From: DASXTC01 sp036505635
Lineage (GTDB): Bacteria > Acidobacteriota > Polarisedimenticolia > JACPZX01 > DASXTC01
DNA: 64,000 nt
Assembly (NCBI GenBank): GCA_036505635.1
Contig: DASXTC010000025.1
Location: 62,001-126,000 of the forward strand
Direction: 5' to 3'
Shown: positions 18,166 to 26,827 of the stretch, one piece after another
How positions within the stretch are numbered: the stretch's first letter is position 1
How the letters are laid out: each line of letters opens with the position of its first letter
The notes under the pieces: model-generated
What the model was told of the DNA's origin: nothing
The model's database searches: none
What the model saw: the letters and a program-made list of their open reading frames with translations, nothing else
Translations under genes and position numbers: made by a program

Positions 18166-18953
18166 GACGCAGGCTGCATCAGGGCCCACAGCGCGTCGGC
18201 CGGATCGTCCGAACGCATGAGCTGCTCGCCCACCAGAAACGCCTCGTAGCCGGCGGACATGAGCCGTTCGATGTCCGCGCGCGATCGGATCCCGCTCTCC
18301 GCCACCATCATCACGTCCGAGGGGATCAACGGGGCCAGACGCGCAGCGGTCCCGAGGCTCACCTCCATCGTGCGAAGGTTCCGGTTGTTGACGCCGATGA
18401 GCCCGGCCCCCGCGTCCAGAGCAAGCCGCAGCTCCTCCTCGTCATGGACCTCCACCAGCGCTTCGGTGCCGTAGCGTCGCGCCGCCTGCACCATGATTCC
18501 AAGGCTCGGCCCCTCGAGGATCGCCACGATCAGCAACACGGCATCTGCCCCCGCCACGCGCGACTGCGCGATCTGGTAGGGCGTCACGAGGAAGTCCTTC
18601 CTGAGGACCGGCAGCTGCGCCGGACGGACCTCGCTGAGGTGATCCAGGTCCCCCCCGAACTCCTCGGGCTCGGTGAGGACAGAGAGCCCGGCGGCCCCGA
18701 CCCTGGCGTACCCCATGGCGATCTGCCTCGGCCGGTAATTCTCGCGCAGCACTCCCCCGCTCGGGGAGGCCCGCTTCATTTCGGCGATGACGCGCGGCAA
18801 CGGTCCGGCTGCCCGAGTAAGCCTCGCGGCAAGGCTCCGCGACGGCGGCAACGTCGCGATGAGCTCCTCGAGGTCTGCCAACGGGCGCTGCATGATGTCG
18901 GCCTCCGCGCGCGCGCGCGAGGCCAGGATGAACCGCTCAAGCGGCGGACTCAC
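18162..18953 (-). CDS. trpC: Indole-3-glycerol phosphate synthase
   Basis: Ring-closing enzyme of tryptophan synthesis. The chosen GTG at 18953 overlaps the trpD stop in GTGA and gives 263 residues, the usual length. Motifs: VIAEMKRASPSGG with the catalytic lysine, LRKDFLVTPYQIAQSRVAGADAVLLI, EVHDEEEL, GVNNRNLRTM and MMVAESGIRSRADIERL. TrpC is separate from TrpF here, unlike the fused E. coli enzyme. Both ends overlap their neighbours, so translation is probably coupled. Confidence 0.95.
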   Translation of the reverse strand: MSPPLERFILASRARAEADIMQRPLADLEELIATLPPSRSLAARLTRAAGPLPRVIAEMKRASPSGGVLRENYRPRQIAMGYARVGAAGLSVLTEPEEFGGDLDHLSEVRPAQLPVLRKDFLVTPYQIAQSRVAGADAVLLIVAILEGPSLGIMVQAARRYGTEALVEVHDEEELRLALDAGAGLIGVNNRNLRTMEVSLGTAARLAPLIPSDVMMVAESGIRSRADIERLMSAGYEAFLVGEQLMRSDDPADALWALMQPAS

Positions 18954-20017
18954 AGGGTGGACCCCCCGGGCACGCGCTCTGCTTTGCCACCGACGCCCAG
19001 ACAGAAGGACCGCACGTCCTCGAACTTGGCGCGTGCCCGGCCGCTGTCGATCGTCTCGGCCGCCAGCGCGGCCCCCTCGCGCAGCGTGGATGCCGCTCCC
19101 CCCACGACGAGGGCCGCGGCGGCGTTCAGGAGCGTGATGTCGCGCGCCGCCCCGCGCCCTCCCTCCAGGACAGCCAGCGCGCGCGCGGCGTTCTCCTCCG
19201 GCGCGCCGCCGCGCAGCGCCGCGAGCTTCCATCGCCGCAGACCCGCGTCCTCAGGTGTGACGGTGGTCCCGCGGATGCGCCCCTCGTTGAGCTCGACCAC
19301 CAGGGTTGGACCGGTCACCGTCAGCTCGTCCATCCCATCGTGGCCGTGCACGAGCATCGCCCGGCGCGTTCCGAGAGTTCGGAGCACCTCCGCCATGGGC
19401 CGCAGGCGGCGGCCATCGAAGATCCCCATGACCTGCCGCCTCGCGCCGGCCGGATTGCACAGCGGGCCCAGCAGGTTGAAGATGGTCCGCAGCCCCAGGG
19501 CCCGCCTCGCCGGAGCGGCGTGCCGGAGCGCCGGATGAAACCTCGGCGCGAAGAGGAAGGTAAGGCCTGTCGAATCCAGACAGGCTCCCGACTCGGCCGG
19601 CGTCAGGTCGATGGGAACTCCCAGCGCCTCCAGCAGGTCGGCGCTGCCGCACCGGCTCGACACCGAACGGTTGCCGTGCTTGGCCACGGGGAGGCCGGCC
19701 CCGGCGGCGACGATCGCCGAGAGGGTGGATACGTTGATGGTTCCCAGCAAGTCTCCCCCGGTCCCGCAGGTGTCGACGAGCCGCGAGGCGATACGCCCGA
19801 TCTTTCCGATCTTCTCCGCGCGGCGTCGCAGCGCCTGCGCGCACCCGGCGATCTCGTCGGCCGACTCCCCCTTCATCCTCAGCGCGACGGCGAACGCGGC
19901 GATCTGGGCGTCGGCGGCGGCCCCGTCCATGATGATGTTCATCGCGGCGGCGGCCTCGCGGCGCGTGAGGTCATTTCCGGCGACCAGCTTCCCGAGGATC
20001 GGCGCGAGCCCGGTCAT
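18950..20017 (-). CDS. trpD: Anthranilate phosphoribosyltransferase
   Basis: Transfers the phosphoribosyl group to anthranilate. 355 residues with the diagnostic glycine loop DTCGTGGD, NVSTLSAIVAAGAGLPVAKHGNRSVSS and the metal site region VHGHDGMDELTVTG. The helical N-terminal domain ILGKLVAGNDLTRREAAAAM is intact. Its start follows the trpG stop by 13 bp. It is not fused to the TrpG amidotransferase, unlike in enteric bacteria. Confidence 0.95.
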   Translation of the reverse strand: MTGLAPILGKLVAGNDLTRREAAAAMNIIMDGAAADAQIAAFAVALRMKGESADEIAGCAQALRRRAEKIGKIGRIASRLVDTCGTGGDLLGTINVSTLSAIVAAGAGLPVAKHGNRSVSSRCGSADLLEALGVPIDLTPAESGACLDSTGLTFLFAPRFHPALRHAAPARRALGLRTIFNLLGPLCNPAGARRQVMGIFDGRRLRPMAEVLRTLGTRRAMLVHGHDGMDELTVTGPTLVVELNEGRIRGTTVTPEDAGLRRWKLAALRGGAPEENAARALAVLEGGRGAARDITLLNAAAALVVGGAASTLREGAALAAETIDSGRARAKFEDVRSFCLGVGGKAERVPGGSTL

Positions 20018-20030
20018 CCACGGCCCCGCG

Positions 20031-20627
20031 TCATGCGACGGCCGTCAGAAAGTTCGAAAGGATGAGCTTTCCGTCCGGCGTCAGGATCGATTCCGGGTGG
20101 AACTGCACGCCCTCGATCCTGATGCGAGGATGATCCCGGTGCCTGAGGCCCATCACCACCTCCTCGTCCCCGTCAGTTGTGACCGCCGAGACCTCCAGCT
20201 CCACGGGGATCGAATCGCGATCGACCACCAGCGAGTGGTACCGGGTCGCCTCCATGGGATTCGGGAGCCCGGAAAACACGCCGCGTCCGTCGTGGCGGAT
20301 GGAAGAGGTCTTGCCGTGCATCAGGCGCGGCGCGCGCACCACGCTGCCGCCGAACGCCTGCCCGATCGCCTGGTGCCCGAGGCAGACTCCCAGCAGCGGG
20401 ATCGAGCCCGCCGCCTCGCGGATCAGGTCCAGGGTGATGCCGGCCGACTCCGGCCGTCCGGGGCCCGGCGAGATCACGATGCCGCGGCATCCGCTCTCCA
20501 TCACGTCGCGCGCCGTGACGGCGTCGTTGCGACGGACCGTCACCTCGGCGCCCAGTTCCAGCAGGTACTGGACGAGGTTGTACGTGAACGAGTCGTAGTT
20601 GTCGAGCATGAAGATCAGCGCGCCCAC
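20031..20627 (-). CDS. trpG: Anthranilate synthase glutamine amidotransferase subunit
   Basis: Class I glutamine amidotransferase supplying ammonia to TrpE. Conserved parts: MLDNYDSFTYNLVQYL, ISPGPGRP, the nucleophilic cysteine in LLGVCLGHQAIGQAFGG, HGKTS, and the catalytic His-Glu pair in QFHPES. Start choice: a GTG at 20627 has a GAGGGG site close upstream and overlaps trpE by 13 bp; the ATG at 20609 has no ribosome site and would begin unusually close to DNYDS. The longer 198-residue form is given, but the start is the least certain part. Confidence 0.93.
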   Translation of the reverse strand: MGALIFMLDNYDSFTYNLVQYLLELGAEVTVRRNDAVTARDVMESGCRGIVISPGPGRPESAGITLDLIREAAGSIPLLGVCLGHQAIGQAFGGSVVRAPRLMHGKTSSIRHDGRGVFSGLPNPMEATRYHSLVVDRDSIPVELEVSAVTTDGDEEVVMGLRHRDHPRIRIEGVQFHPESILTPDGKLILSNFLTAVA

Positions 20628-22162
20628 CCGGCCCCCTCGATGGCCGCCAGCACGGCCCGTGCCTTGTTGTGGCTCTCCTCGTACTCCCGGCGTGGAACGG
20701 AGTCGGCCACGATCCCGCTGCCGGCCTGCACCCAGGCACGGCGACCCTGAGCCACCATAGTGCGGATGATGATGCATGAGTCGAGGTTGCCCGAGTGGTC
20801 GATGTAGCAGACCGCCCCGGCGTAAGGTCCGCGCGGCGTCTTCTCGAGCTCCTCGATGATCTCCATGGCCCGCACCTTCGGCGCCCCGGAGACGGTCCCC
20901 GCGGGAAACGTGGATCGCAGTGCGTCGAAGGCGTCCTTCCCCTCGGCGAGCTCCCCCGTGACGCTCGACACCAGGTGCATCACGTGGGAGAATCGCTCCA
21001 CCTTCATGAACTCCGGGACACGGACCGTCCCCGGGGCGCACACGCGCCCGAGATCGTTGCGCCCCAGGTCGACAAGCATCACGTGCTCGGCCCGTTCCTT
21101 CGCGTCGCCGCGCAGCTCGGCCTCCAGTCCCGCGTCCTGGATTGGGTCGGCCCCGCGCGGGCGGGTGCCCGCGATCGGGTGAAGCTCCACGCGGCGCCCC
21201 TCGACCCTCACCAGCATCTCGGGCGACGCGCCCGCGAGCGCCGTCCTGCCGTCGCGCAGGAAGTACATGTAGGGGGACGGGTTGATGCGGCGAAGGGTCC
21301 GGTAGACCGCGAAGGGGTCGGTGCTCAGGCGCCGTTCGAACCGCTGCGAGAGGACGACCTGGTAGATGTCGCCCGCCCGGATGTGCTCCCGCGCGGCTTC
21401 CACCATGGCACCGTAGGCCCGCGGGCTCAGGCTGCCGCGCGCCGGCGCGCCGCCCGCGCCGCCGATCGCCCCCCTCGGGGCCGGAAAGGTCGAGCGCCCA
21501 TTGCCCCGCCGGCGACCTCTCCCCGGTAGCCGGCCCCCGCGCGCCAGGTCCGCGGCGAGCCCGTCGAGGCGCGCGACGGCGCGATCGTAGAGACGTTTGA
21601 GGGAGGCGCCGCCTCCACCGGGAGCTTCGGTCATGACCGACGTGATCAGGAGGAGGCTCTGACGCAGATGATCGAACGCCAGGACCGTGTCGTAGAACGC
21701 CAGCCAGACGTCGGGCAAGTCGGCGGCCACCCCACCGGCCCGCCGGCGCTTCGTCTCGATACGCTCGAAGAGCCTCACCGCGTCGTAGGCCACGTAACCG
21801 ACCGCGCCCCCCGTGAACCGGGGCAGATCCTCCCGAACCACCGGTCTGAAGGCGTGGAAGATCTCGCGCAGCCGGTCGAGGAAGTCACCCTGGGAGCGCG
21901 CCGTCCGCGGGCCCGCCCGCTCCTCGATGCGACGCCCGCGAGCCGTCAGCACCATCCACGGGCGGCTGCCGACGAACGAGTAGCGGGCTATCCTCTCGCC
22001 TCCTTCCACCGATTCGAGGAGGAACGACCGGTCCGAACGGCCCGCAGTCGCCAGGTAGGCCATCACCGGAGTGAGACAGTCCGCCGGAACCTCCCGGCAG
22101 ATCGGGATGACGTTGCCATGAGAGGAGAGCGTTCGGAAGCGGCTGAATCCGCCGGCTTCCAA
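20615..22162 (-). CDS. trpE: Anthranilate synthase component I
   Basis: Makes anthranilate from chorismate with ammonia from TrpG; first committed step to tryptophan. 515 residues. The start is a TTG directly after the stop of the preceding lipoprotein gene (TGATTG) with GGAG 6 bases upstream. The LLES motif of the tryptophan feedback site is present (SFLLESVEGGERIARYSF), and the C-terminal chorismate-binding domain has GDIYQVVLSQRF, PSPYMYFL, IAGTRPRG, DLGRNDLGRV and VSGAPKVRAMEII. I see no leader peptide, T-box or attenuator directly before it. Confidence 0.95.
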   Translation of the reverse strand: MEAGGFSRFRTLSSHGNVIPICREVPADCLTPVMAYLATAGRSDRSFLLESVEGGERIARYSFVGSRPWMVLTARGRRIEERAGPRTARSQGDFLDRLREIFHAFRPVVREDLPRFTGGAVGYVAYDAVRLFERIETKRRRAGGVAADLPDVWLAFYDTVLAFDHLRQSLLLITSVMTEAPGGGGASLKRLYDRAVARLDGLAADLARGGRLPGRGRRRGNGRSTFPAPRGAIGGAGGAPARGSLSPRAYGAMVEAAREHIRAGDIYQVVLSQRFERRLSTDPFAVYRTLRRINPSPYMYFLRDGRTALAGASPEMLVRVEGRRVELHPIAGTRPRGADPIQDAGLEAELRGDAKERAEHVMLVDLGRNDLGRVCAPGTVRVPEFMKVERFSHVMHLVSSVTGELAEGKDAFDALRSTFPAGTVSGAPKVRAMEIIEELEKTPRGPYAGAVCYIDHSGNLDSCIIIRTMVAQGRRAWVQAGSGIVADSVPRREYEESHNKARAVLAAIEGAGWAR

Positions 22163-22813
22163 TCACTTCTCCGGGACGGTGAAAACGACGAACAGCGGCT
22201 GCTGGAGACCCTTCGAATTGACGTGCAGCTCGAAGGTCCTGCCGAGGAGCTCCCCCTCGGGCCTCGGGAAGTAGAGGGTGTCGAGGATGTACTGGAATGA
22301 GTGCAACTCGACGTTGTCGATGACGAGCCTCTGGCGTATGTCCTCGCCGAAGCCTCGCGTAGCCAGCCGCTCCACTCCGTAGAAATAGGCCTCCGCCCTG
22401 TGGAGGCCATCCAGTTTCATCCCCAGGTGCTCCTGATCGTTGAGCCTCAAATCGTAGAGCATCTTCCCCTGCCGGCGCACCTCCTCCACGCCGGCCAGGC
22501 CGTACCGCGCCCCGCTGACCGGGTCGACCAGCGTGAAGGACTCGCGGTGGATCTGAAGCGGAGTGCCCGTCTTGTTCGCGAGCGCCACAGAGATGGGGAT
22601 GAAGGGATCCTTGTCGTGGAAACGGGTCGCATTGACGCTGACCGTCATGAGATAGAGGCGGCCCTCCTCCTTGAAGAGGAAGGTGGCCAGCTTTTCGCTG
22701 GTGGTGCTCGATGGGTACGGGATCCCGGGATCGGGAAGCTCCGAGCGTCTGTGACACCCGGCCGCGGCCAGGCCGGTGAGCAGGAGGGCGGTGACCATCA
22801 GTGGGAGTCGCAT
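22163..22813 (-). CDS. Predicted lipoprotein heading the trp operon
   Basis: I do not recognise a family. The 216-residue product from the ATG at 22813 (GGAGGT five bases upstream) has a lipoprotein signal: MRLPLMVTALLLTGLAAAGC, cleavage before the cysteine at about 20. The mature protein reads as a beta-rich domain, with strands such as KLATFLFKEEGRLYLMTVSVN and VALANKTGTPLQI, the latter typical of immunoglobulin-like folds. An in-frame start at 22846 exists but would bury the signal sequence. Its stop abuts trpE, so it shares the transcript, though nothing in it suggests a role in tryptophan synthesis. Confidence 0.75.
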   Translation of the reverse strand: MRLPLMVTALLLTGLAAAGCHRRSELPDPGIPYPSSTTSEKLATFLFKEEGRLYLMTVSVNATRFHDKDPFIPISVALANKTGTPLQIHRESFTLVDPVSGARYGLAGVEEVRRQGKMLYDLRLNDQEHLGMKLDGLHRAEAYFYGVERLATRGFGEDIRQRLVIDNVELHSFQYILDTLYFPRPEGELLGRTFELHVNSKGLQQPLFVVFTVPEK

Positions 22814-22909
22814 GGGAACCTCCGAAGTCGGGCCGTGCCGGAGCACTACCTGATATTAGGACAAAAACCCTGGCGGTGCATCGTTCGGCGCGGTTCGGGC
22901 GTGCCGGCG

Positions 22910-23716
22910 TCATACGTCCCGGCGGGCGCACAGCACGTAGGCGATCACGAACCCCGAGAGCGTGACGCCGCCGAGGACCCACAGATGGCGCGTCGGGAGC
23001 GGCTGGCCCATGATCAGTTCCATCGGACTGTAGTACCGGAAGGGCGAGATCCAGGCGATCGACCCCAGAGGCTTCCAGAGCCTCGCCAGGTAATCGAGGA
23101 GGAAGGCGCAGAAGGCGGCCACCCCCATGATCGAGCCCGCCACGGCGCGGCGCCGGGAGATCACCCCCACCGCGAGCGCCAGCGCCCCCCAGGAGAGGAC
23201 CAGCGCGCCGAGGTTGGCAGCCAGCGACGCGAGCAGGCGCGGTGTGGGCCCGGTGGCGCCCTCGGGCGCGAGCCACCGCACCCCCGTCAGGGTGCCCAGG
23301 AGCATCGCTCCCAGCAGCAGGAGAGTGGCCGCCGCCAGCAGGACGATGCTCCGCGTCACGAGCCAGTGGCGCGCGACGGGCCGCGCCAGGACGAGATCGA
23401 TGAAACCGGTCTCCACCTCCGACGCGGTCTCCGTGGCCAGAGCGATCATCAGGCCGACGAGGCATCCCATCACCGCCGGGTGAAAGTAGCCGGCACAGAC
23501 CACCCCCGCGAATGACATGATCGCGACGAACGATGTCATCTGCTGAAGGAAGCCGGGGAGCAACGCGCCGATCTGATCGAACATGTTGGAGCGATGAATC
23601 GAGGCGGCGACGAGGTTCAGCACGATCTGGAAGCTGGCCAGCACCAGCCCCATCACGAGGACCAGCGTCCTGACCCGTCTCGCCGAATGCGAGATCAGGG
23701 TCAGAGGGCCCTTCAC
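22910..23716 (-). CDS. ABC-2 type transporter permease
   Basis: Inner-membrane subunit of 268 residues with about six hydrophobic helices: TLVLVMGLVLASFQIVLNLV, SFVAIMSFAGVVCAGYF, CLVGLMIALATETAS, SIVLLAAATLLLLGAMLL, LSWGALALAVGVI and SIMGVAAFCAFLLDYL. The layout and the FIDLVLARPVARHWLVTRS loop fit ABC-2 exporters (NatB/DrrB-like). The GTG start overlaps the ATPase stop in GTGA, so the two are translated together. The substrate cannot be read from sequence. Confidence 0.82.
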   Translation of the reverse strand: MKGPLTLISHSARRVRTLVLVMGLVLASFQIVLNLVAASIHRSNMFDQIGALLPGFLQQMTSFVAIMSFAGVVCAGYFHPAVMGCLVGLMIALATETASEVETGFIDLVLARPVARHWLVTRSIVLLAAATLLLLGAMLLGTLTGVRWLAPEGATGPTPRLLASLAANLGALVLSWGALALAVGVISRRRAVAGSIMGVAAFCAFLLDYLARLWKPLGSIAWISPFRYYSPMELIMGQPLPTRHLWVLGGVTLSGFVIAYVLCARRDV

Positions 23717-24621
23717 GAGCGCACACCCAGGTAGTAGCCCCGGATGACATCGTCGAGCCGCGGCTCATGGACCTCGATGTCGAGGATGGGGAGGCCCGAA
23801 AGGGACGCAATGACCGGCCCGAGCGGGCCCTCCACCTCGAGCGACCAGGCCCGCGGCCCGATCCCGGTCCAGCGCGCCCCAGGAGGCGGCGCCGCCGAGG
23901 GGGGCTCCACGTCGGACCCGAACGACACCCTCACCCGGCGCGGCGCGAGCCTGAGGACCCGCTCCACGGAGTCGCACAGTGCCAGGCGGCCTTCGCGTAG
24001 GAGCGCGATCCGGTCGCAGATGCGCTCGACCTCCGAAAGGACGTGCGAGGACATGAAGACGGTCGCCCCCCTGCCGCGCGCCTGGGCCAGGATCGCGTGG
24101 AAGGACTCCTGCATGAGCGGGTCGAGCCCCTCCGTCGGCTCGTCGAGGATCAGCAGCTCCGGGTCGGACTGGAACGCCTGGATGAGCCCCAGCTTGCGCT
24201 TCATCCCGCCGCTGTACTCGCGCACCCTGCGGGAGAGATCGGCGGTGGAGAGGCCGAGCGTCTCCTGCAGGCTGCGCCGGCGCTCCGGATCGACCGGACG
24301 GCCCTGCAGACGCGCCAGCAGGCCGAGCAGCGCCTCCCCCGTCATGTCGCCATACATGCCCATCGCTCCCGGCAGGTACCCGATGCGCGACCGGACGCGG
24401 ATCCCTTCACGCTGGCAGTCGTGCCCAAGGAGGAAGGCGCGCCCGGCGGTGGGGCGCAGCAGATCGAGGAGGATGCGGATCGTGGTGGTCTTGCCGGATC
24501 CGTTGAGGCCCAGGAACCCGAGGATCTCGCCAGGCTTCACCTCTAGGTCGAGGTCCTTCACGGCATTGATGCGGCCGAAGCGCTTCGTGATCCCGTCGAT
24601 CCGGATCGCCGCCGGATCCAT
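23713..24621 (-). CDS. ABC transporter ATPase of the ABC-2 exporter
   Basis: ATPase partner of the following permease, 302 residues. Walker A LGLNGSGKTTTIRILLDLL, the signature variant YSGGMKRKLGLIQAF, Walker B ELLILDEPTEGLDP and the switch histidine in MSSHVLSEVERI are all intact. A C-terminal extension of about 80 residues ends in a HEPRLDDVI-like segment, as in DrrA/CcmA-type exporters. The ATG overlaps the stop of the class V aminotransferase gene by one base (TGATG), which ties the exporter to the sulfur-handling operon, although a functional link is not proven. Confidence 0.88.
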   Translation of the reverse strand: MDPAAIRIDGITKRFGRINAVKDLDLEVKPGEILGFLGLNGSGKTTTIRILLDLLRPTAGRAFLLGHDCQREGIRVRSRIGYLPGAMGMYGDMTGEALLGLLARLQGRPVDPERRRSLQETLGLSTADLSRRVREYSGGMKRKLGLIQAFQSDPELLILDEPTEGLDPLMQESFHAILAQARGRGATVFMSSHVLSEVERICDRIALLREGRLALCDSVERVLRLAPRRVRVSFGSDVEPPSAAPPPGARWTGIGPRAWSLEVEGPLGPVIASLSGLPILDIEVHEPRLDDVIRGYYLGVRS

Positions 24622-25766
24622 CAGGCCGCGATCTCGCGCAGGGCGCCGACCAGCGCGTCGATCTCGTCGTCGGTGGTGAAGGGGCCCGGGCTGACGCGCA
24701 CCGTTCCCTCGGGAAAGGTCCCCAGGATCCGGTGCGCCCCCGGAGCGCAGTGAAGACCGGTCCGCACCGCGATCCCGAACGACGCGTCGAGGATGATCCC
24801 CACCTCCGAGGCCGCGTGGCCCGTCAGGTTCAGCGAGATGACTCCCGTGCGCGGCCGGCCGGGGACCGGCGGGGATCCGTAGAGGATGAACTCGGGGTGG
24901 TCTTCGAGGGCCGTCCAGAGGCGGAGCGCGAGGCGCGTCTCATGATCGGCCAGCGCAGCGACACCGCGTCCAGTCACGTACCTGACCGCCTCACCCAGAC
25001 CCGCGATACCGACCGTGTTGGGTGTGCCGGCCTCGAGGGCGTGAGGGTACTCGGCCGGCTGCACGGGGCGTGCCGAGTCGCCGCCCGTGCCCCCCTCCCG
25101 CCAGGGGCGCGGCGCCGCGCGCGGTCCCACGTAGAGGCCGCCGGTGCCGACGGGGCCGAGCAGGCCTTTGTGCCCCGTGAAGGCCAGCAGGTCGATGTTG
25201 TCGCGTTCGATGTCGATCGGCAGAAGCCCGGCCCCCTGCGCCGAGTCAACCGCGAAAAGGCGCCCGGCGGCCCTCACGCGGACCCCTATCTCCAGGATCG
25301 GCTGGGCCGTGCCCAGCACGTTGCCGGCCTGGCCCACGATCACGAGCTTCGTGCGGTCGGTGATCGCTCGTCCGATCTCATCCGGATCGATTTCCCCGGT
25401 GGGGCCAGGCGCCACGCGCGTCACCGTGATGAGGCGAGCCTCCTCGAGCCGGTTGAGCGGGCGCGCCACGGAGTTGTGCTCCAGCGGCGTCGTGACGACA
25501 TGATCCCCCTGGTCCAGAACTCCCTTGACGATCATGTTGAGGGCGTCGGTGGCGTTGAGCGTGAAAATGAGCCTGTTGGGGTCGTCGCCGCCGAAGAGAT
25601 CGGTGAGTCCTCTCCTCACCGAGGCGATCTCGGCCTCGGCCTCCACGGCCAGCCGGTGCCCCGAACGGCCCGGGTTGGCCCCGACCTCGCGGGCGAACCG
25701 GTCCATCCGGGCATAGACCTGCTCGGGCTTGGGGTGCGACGTGGCGGCGTTGTCGAGGTAGATCAC
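24621..25766 (-). CDS. Class V aminotransferase, cysteine desulfurase/selenocysteine lyase-like
   Basis: PLP enzyme of 381 residues starting at a GTG. The N-terminus IYLDNAATSHPKPEQVYARM begins abruptly, as in the short-N-terminus subfamily of EF2568-like proteins. The PLP lysine is in FTGHKGLLGPVGTGGLYVG, DSAQGAG supplies the cofactor aspartate, and a candidate catalytic cysteine lies in TGLHCAPGAH. Relatives remove sulfur from cysteine or selenium from selenocysteine. Members of this subfamily have been reported near selD in other genomes, and selD is about 3.6 kb away here, so sulfur or selenium mobilisation is plausible. The actual substrate is not settled. Confidence 0.82.
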   Translation of the reverse strand: MIYLDNAATSHPKPEQVYARMDRFAREVGANPGRSGHRLAVEAEAEIASVRRGLTDLFGGDDPNRLIFTLNATDALNMIVKGVLDQGDHVVTTPLEHNSVARPLNRLEEARLITVTRVAPGPTGEIDPDEIGRAITDRTKLVIVGQAGNVLGTAQPILEIGVRVRAAGRLFAVDSAQGAGLLPIDIERDNIDLLAFTGHKGLLGPVGTGGLYVGPRAAPRPWREGGTGGDSARPVQPAEYPHALEAGTPNTVGIAGLGEAVRYVTGRGVAALADHETRLALRLWTALEDHPEFILYGSPPVPGRPRTGVISLNLTGHAASEVGIILDASFGIAVRTGLHCAPGAHRILGTFPEGTVRVSPGPFTTDDEIDALVGALREIAA

Positions 25767-25774
25767 GGGAGGCT

Positions 25775-26815
25775 CTACGCTCCGACGTAGCGCGAATAGA
25801 CGCCTCGCGCGACGGACGGATCTTTCGTGCCGGTGATGATGGCCCGGCCGTCGGGGAAGACGGAGACCTGCACGCCGTCCGCCGTGAAACGCAGCAGGAA
25901 CCTCGAGCGCTCAACGGGGAAGGAGGCCGTCAGCCTGCCGGCCAGCTCCGTCAGGTCGAGCTGCCCGCTCCCACGGGGGGTCACCTGCACCGCGTTGCGC
26001 CCGCAGATCACCGCCGAGCGCGAACCCTTGCCCGAGAGGTACTCGAACTCGAGCCCGTCGCAGGTCCCGCAGCGGCGCCGACCTCCGCTGCGAGGCACCT
26101 CGACGCGGGTCATCGTCTGGCTCCATCCGTCAAGGCTCACGAGACTGCGGCTCATCGCCTCGCGGTTTCCCGACAGGAACTTGAGCGCCTCGGTGCACTG
26201 GAGACCCGCGATGAACGAGACCGTCGGGCCGAGGATCCCCGCGGTGTCGCACGTCGGCACGCTGCCCGGCGGGGGCGCCGTCTCCATCACGCAGCGCAGG
26301 CAGGCGGTCTCACCGGGCAGGATGTTCATGGTGAGCCCGTAGCTTCCCACGCAGGCGGCGTAGATCCACGGGATGTCGTGCCGTACGGACACGTCGTTGA
26401 TGAGGAAACGCGTCTCGAAGTTGTCCGTGCCGTCGAGGATGAGCGCGACTCCGCGCAGCAGATCCACGGCGTTTTCGGGATTGAGATCGGAGACGATCCC
26501 CTCGATGGAGATCGACGAGTTGACGCGCCCCAGCTTTTCGGCCGCCGCAAGCGCCTTGGGCTTCATCTCGCGCACGTCCTCCTCGTCGAAGAGGAACTGG
26601 CGCTGGAGGTTGGTGGTATCCACGAAGTCGCGGTCGATAATCTTCAGGCGGCCGGCGCCGGCGCGCGCGAGCAACGAGACCGACACGGAACCCAGCGCGC
26701 CGCATCCGACCACAGCGACGCTCGACGCCGCGATCCGGCCCTGCCCTTCCTCTCCGATCGCGGGGTAGAGGATCTGGCGCGAATAGCGATCCGGTGTGGC
26801 TCCTTCAGGCAGCAT
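25775..26815 (-). CDS. ThiF/MoeB/HesA-family sulfur-carrier adenylyltransferase
   Basis: E1-like enzyme that adenylates the C-terminal glycine of a ubiquitin-like sulfur carrier. Of 346 residues, about 10-240 form the E1 fold: YSRQILYPAIGEEGQ, the nucleotide loop VVGCGALGSVSVSLLARAG, IIDRDFVDTTNLQRQFLF, LILDGTDNFETRFLIND and the candidate cysteine in TCDTAGILGP. Zinc-type pairs are CLRC and CGTC. A C-terminal domain of about 100 residues ends in FPDGRAIITGTKDPSVARGVYSRYVG, usual in ThiF of this type. There is no rhodanese domain, and no ThiS/MoaD-like carrier is visible in the window. Confidence 0.88.
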   Translation of the reverse strand: MLPEGATPDRYSRQILYPAIGEEGQGRIAASSVAVVGCGALGSVSVSLLARAGAGRLKIIDRDFVDTTNLQRQFLFDEEDVREMKPKALAAAEKLGRVNSSISIEGIVSDLNPENAVDLLRGVALILDGTDNFETRFLINDVSVRHDIPWIYAACVGSYGLTMNILPGETACLRCVMETAPPPGSVPTCDTAGILGPTVSFIAGLQCTEALKFLSGNREAMSRSLVSLDGWSQTMTRVEVPRSGGRRRCGTCDGLEFEYLSGKGSRSAVICGRNAVQVTPRGSGQLDLTELAGRLTASFPVERSRFLLRFTADGVQVSVFPDGRAIITGTKDPSVARGVYSRYVGA

Positions 26816-26827
26816 GGGGCGAGTATA

